A stretch of DNA of 64,000 nucleotides from UBA6623 sp965226435 (lineage in GTDB: Bacteria > Acidobacteriota > Terriglobia > Bryobacterales > UBA6623). The notes under the pieces were generated by a model. The model made no database searches and had not been told where the DNA came from. It saw only the letters and a list, made by a program, of their open reading frames with translations. This document shows, piece after piece, positions 62,909 through 64,000 of the stretch (position 1 is its first letter; each line of letters begins with the position of its first letter). A program made the translations under genes and the position numbers. The stretch is taken from the NCBI GenBank assembly GCA_965226435.1, contig CBDDCY010000011.1, positions 1 through 64,000 of the forward strand, read 5' to 3'.

Positions 62909-62935
62909 CGCGCTACCAGACTGCGCCACGCCCCG
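62859..62935 (-). tRNA. tRNA-Pro (anticodon TGG)
   Basis: A 77-nt gene including an encoded CCA. It has acceptor CGGGGCG/CGCCCCG, a D-arm with GGTAGCGCGC, anticodon stem CCTGC/GCAGG with loop TTTGGGA (anticodon TGG at 62899-62901), and T-arm CCGGGGGTTCGAATCCC. All stems pair. It is the integration target of the island, whose integrase lies directly 3' of it. Confidence 0.95.
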
Positions 62936-62980
62936 AATAGGGAAGGTCGCTCTCATTCTAAAGCAATGCCAACGCCGTTC

Positions 62981-63029
62981 GGCTTCGTGGGTTTCGCGAT
63001 CATCACTGGCCCCGCAAAACCTACGAAAC
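62981..63029. repeat. Imperfect palindrome related to the 54.7-kb element
   Basis: The left arm GGCTTCGTGGGTTTCGC and right arm GCAAAACCTACGAAACC pair over 17 bases with three mismatches and a 15-base loop. Translated on the plus strand the arms give GFVGF and AKPTKP, as in the perfect palindrome at 54681-54743. It contains the stop codon of the NHL gene and may act as a terminator between it and the tRNA. Confidence 0.7.
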
Positions 63030-64000
63030 CTTGCGTAGCTTCGTCATGCGGCCGATCTCCACCCACTCGGCGACAAAAATATTGCCGTGGTGGTCAAAGC
63101 AGGCACCGTGCGGACAAATAAACTTCCCCGGAATGGATTGCTCCCGTGATTTCTTACGCCGCTCTTCGTAGTCACCGGTGGGGTCGGCGCCCAGATGCGC
63201 AATCACGCGGTTGTCGCGGTCCATCAACGTCACGCGCGCCGCGAGGTCGGGGATCAGTAACACGCCGTCCCTTTCGTCGAAGTGGCAGGGGCGATCCACC
63301 CCCTTCTCGATCCGCAAGTACTTGCCGTCCATCGAGAAGTACTGCAAACGGTTGTTCGTTCGGTCGGCGACAAGCAATTCCTCGCCGCCTCGGCGGCGAT
63401 CGACGATCAGACCATGCGGACGCCACAACTGCCCCGGATCCTTCCCATGCTCGCCGAAGGTGCGAATGAACTCGCCCTTCTTGTCGTATTGGCTGATGCG
63501 GTAGCCGCCGTATCCGTCGCCCACATAGATATCTCCGTTGGCGGCGATCGCGATATTCGTCGGGCTGTACTTCGTCGCCGGCCGACCCTCGCCGTCCAGC
63601 TCGTAGTAAGGGCTCTGCTTCGGATAGCCGATGCGAAAAACTTCTTCCCCCTCGAGCGTCATCTTGACGACGTTGGTGTAATCGGGATGAATTCCCTTGC
63701 GTCGTCCCTTCCCCGTATCCGTAAGGTAGAGAAACTCCTCGCCGCCTTCCTTTTGCAGATGCAGTCCGTGCGCTCCGTCCTCGAAATTCCCCGCCCCAGC
63801 TCTTGATGAATTTTCCGTCTTCATCGAAGACCAGCATAGTGTGGTCGCTCGAGCTGTCGGCGTGAACGGTATGGCAGAGGTAGATGCAACCCTGGGAGTC
63901 CTCCACGATGCCGTGCGTGTTGCCGAGCTTGATGCGCGAGGGAACACCGCACCAATCGTGAATCGCCTCATAGGCGTGGTCGCCCGAACCCAAGATCGAA
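63021..64000 (-). CDS. NHL-repeat six-bladed beta-propeller protein, 5' end outside window, one frameshift
   Basis: NHL-type propeller resembling the peptidyl-alpha-hydroxyglycine lyase fold. The blades read LGNTHGIVEDSQGCIYLCHT, NIAIAANGDIYVGDGYGGYR, FIRTFGEHGKDPGQLWRPHG, ELLVADRTNNRLQYFSMDG and CPHGACFDHHGNIFVAEW. The first ~60 visible residues are in one frame (to SWGGEF) and the rest in another (EDGAHGLHLQK). The sense is restored by removing one base from AAA at about 63785-63795. The gene runs off the right edge of the window. Function is not determined; many relatives are exported binding proteins. Confidence 0.75.
   Translation of the reverse strand, partial: RSWVRATTPMRRFTIGAVFPRASSSATRTASWRTPRVASTSAIPFTPTARATTLCWSSMKTENSSRAGAGNFEDGAHGLHLQKEGGEEFLYLTDTGKGRRKGIHPDYTNVVKMTLEGEEVFRIGYPKQSPYYELDGEGRPATKYSPTNIAIAANGDIYVGDGYGGYRISQYDKKGEFIRTFGEHGKDPGQLWRPHGLIVDRRRGGEELLVADRTNNRLQYFSMDGKYLRIEKGVDRPCHFDERDGVLLIPDLAARVTLMDRDNRVIAHLGADPTGDYEERRKKSREQSIPGKFICPHGACFDHHGNIFVAEWVEIGRMTKLRKVS

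Overview
The window reads as a high-GC, Gram-negative, soil- or sponge-type bacterium. The best fit is Acidobacteriota (Solibacter/Bryobacter-like), from gene content only. Supporting families are two Oar-type TonB receptors with carboxypeptidase-regulatory N-termini, two CRTAC1 (FG-GAP/ASPIC-UnbV) proteins, several TPR lipoprotein-like or secreted proteins, a Ser/Thr kinase with a TolB-like propeller tail, a DUF1501 protein, PQQ/cytochrome c dehydrogenase, sulfatase and DUF3987 elements. A coenzyme F420 operon is an unusual companion for such a TonB-rich diderm.

Layout. 0-9.2 kb is ordinary chromosome: the end of a D-threonine-aldolase-like gene, an AtoE-type short-chain fatty acid transporter, a DMT exporter, a tight F420 operon (npdG-cofD-cofC-cofE), a nitrilase-family hydrolase and a DUF1501 protein. 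REP-like intergenic repeats lie at 2.2, 9.3 and 9.6 kb. 9.7-20.4 kb is a transposon pile-up. A Ser/Thr kinase gene is split by an IS3-family element. Next to it lie an integrase-core (IS481/ISNCY-like) element, an ISNCY-type element that has clipped a second IS3-family element, and an IS256 element inserted inside that second IS3 orfB with a 9-bp target duplication. 20.5-32.5 kb returns to metabolism and the cell surface: TonB receptor, CRTAC1 and TPR proteins as a likely operon, then an ICMT-like methyltransferase, truncated haemoglobin, SagB-type oxidoreductase and a PQQ-propeller protein.

32.85-62.91 kb is the main structural discovery. A 68-bp direct repeat (67/68 identical) made of the 3' half of a tRNA-Pro(TGG) gene plus flank bounds 29,994 bp. 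The intact tRNA-Pro and a tyrosine integrase sit at the right end. The left half of this island carries a PQQ-cytochrome c dehydrogenase, sulfatase, a frameshifted TonB receptor, two TPR proteins and a CRTAC1 protein. This repeats the receptor/CRTAC1/TPR theme of 20.5-27.3 kb. At 46.56 kb an inverted, degenerate att/tRNA 3' end and an integrase ghost suggest the island was built by accretion. The right half holds a SAM methyltransferase, a PIN-like protein, a 52-residue Thr-Glu-Gly-rich peptide with a perfect Shine-Dalgarno immediately upstream of a JmjC/cupin-4 Fe(II)/2-oxoglutarate oxygenase (a candidate peptide-modification cassette), an IS630 element, an element backbone (excisionase fragment, HTH protein, DUF3987, AlpA-like HTH, zinc-finger protein), and a glycosyltransferase/AP-superfamily phosphohydrolase pair.

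Several genes carry single-base frameshifts at or near short homopolymers (kinase, TonB receptor, NHL protein). These may be real decay or assembly indels; the sequence alone cannot decide.
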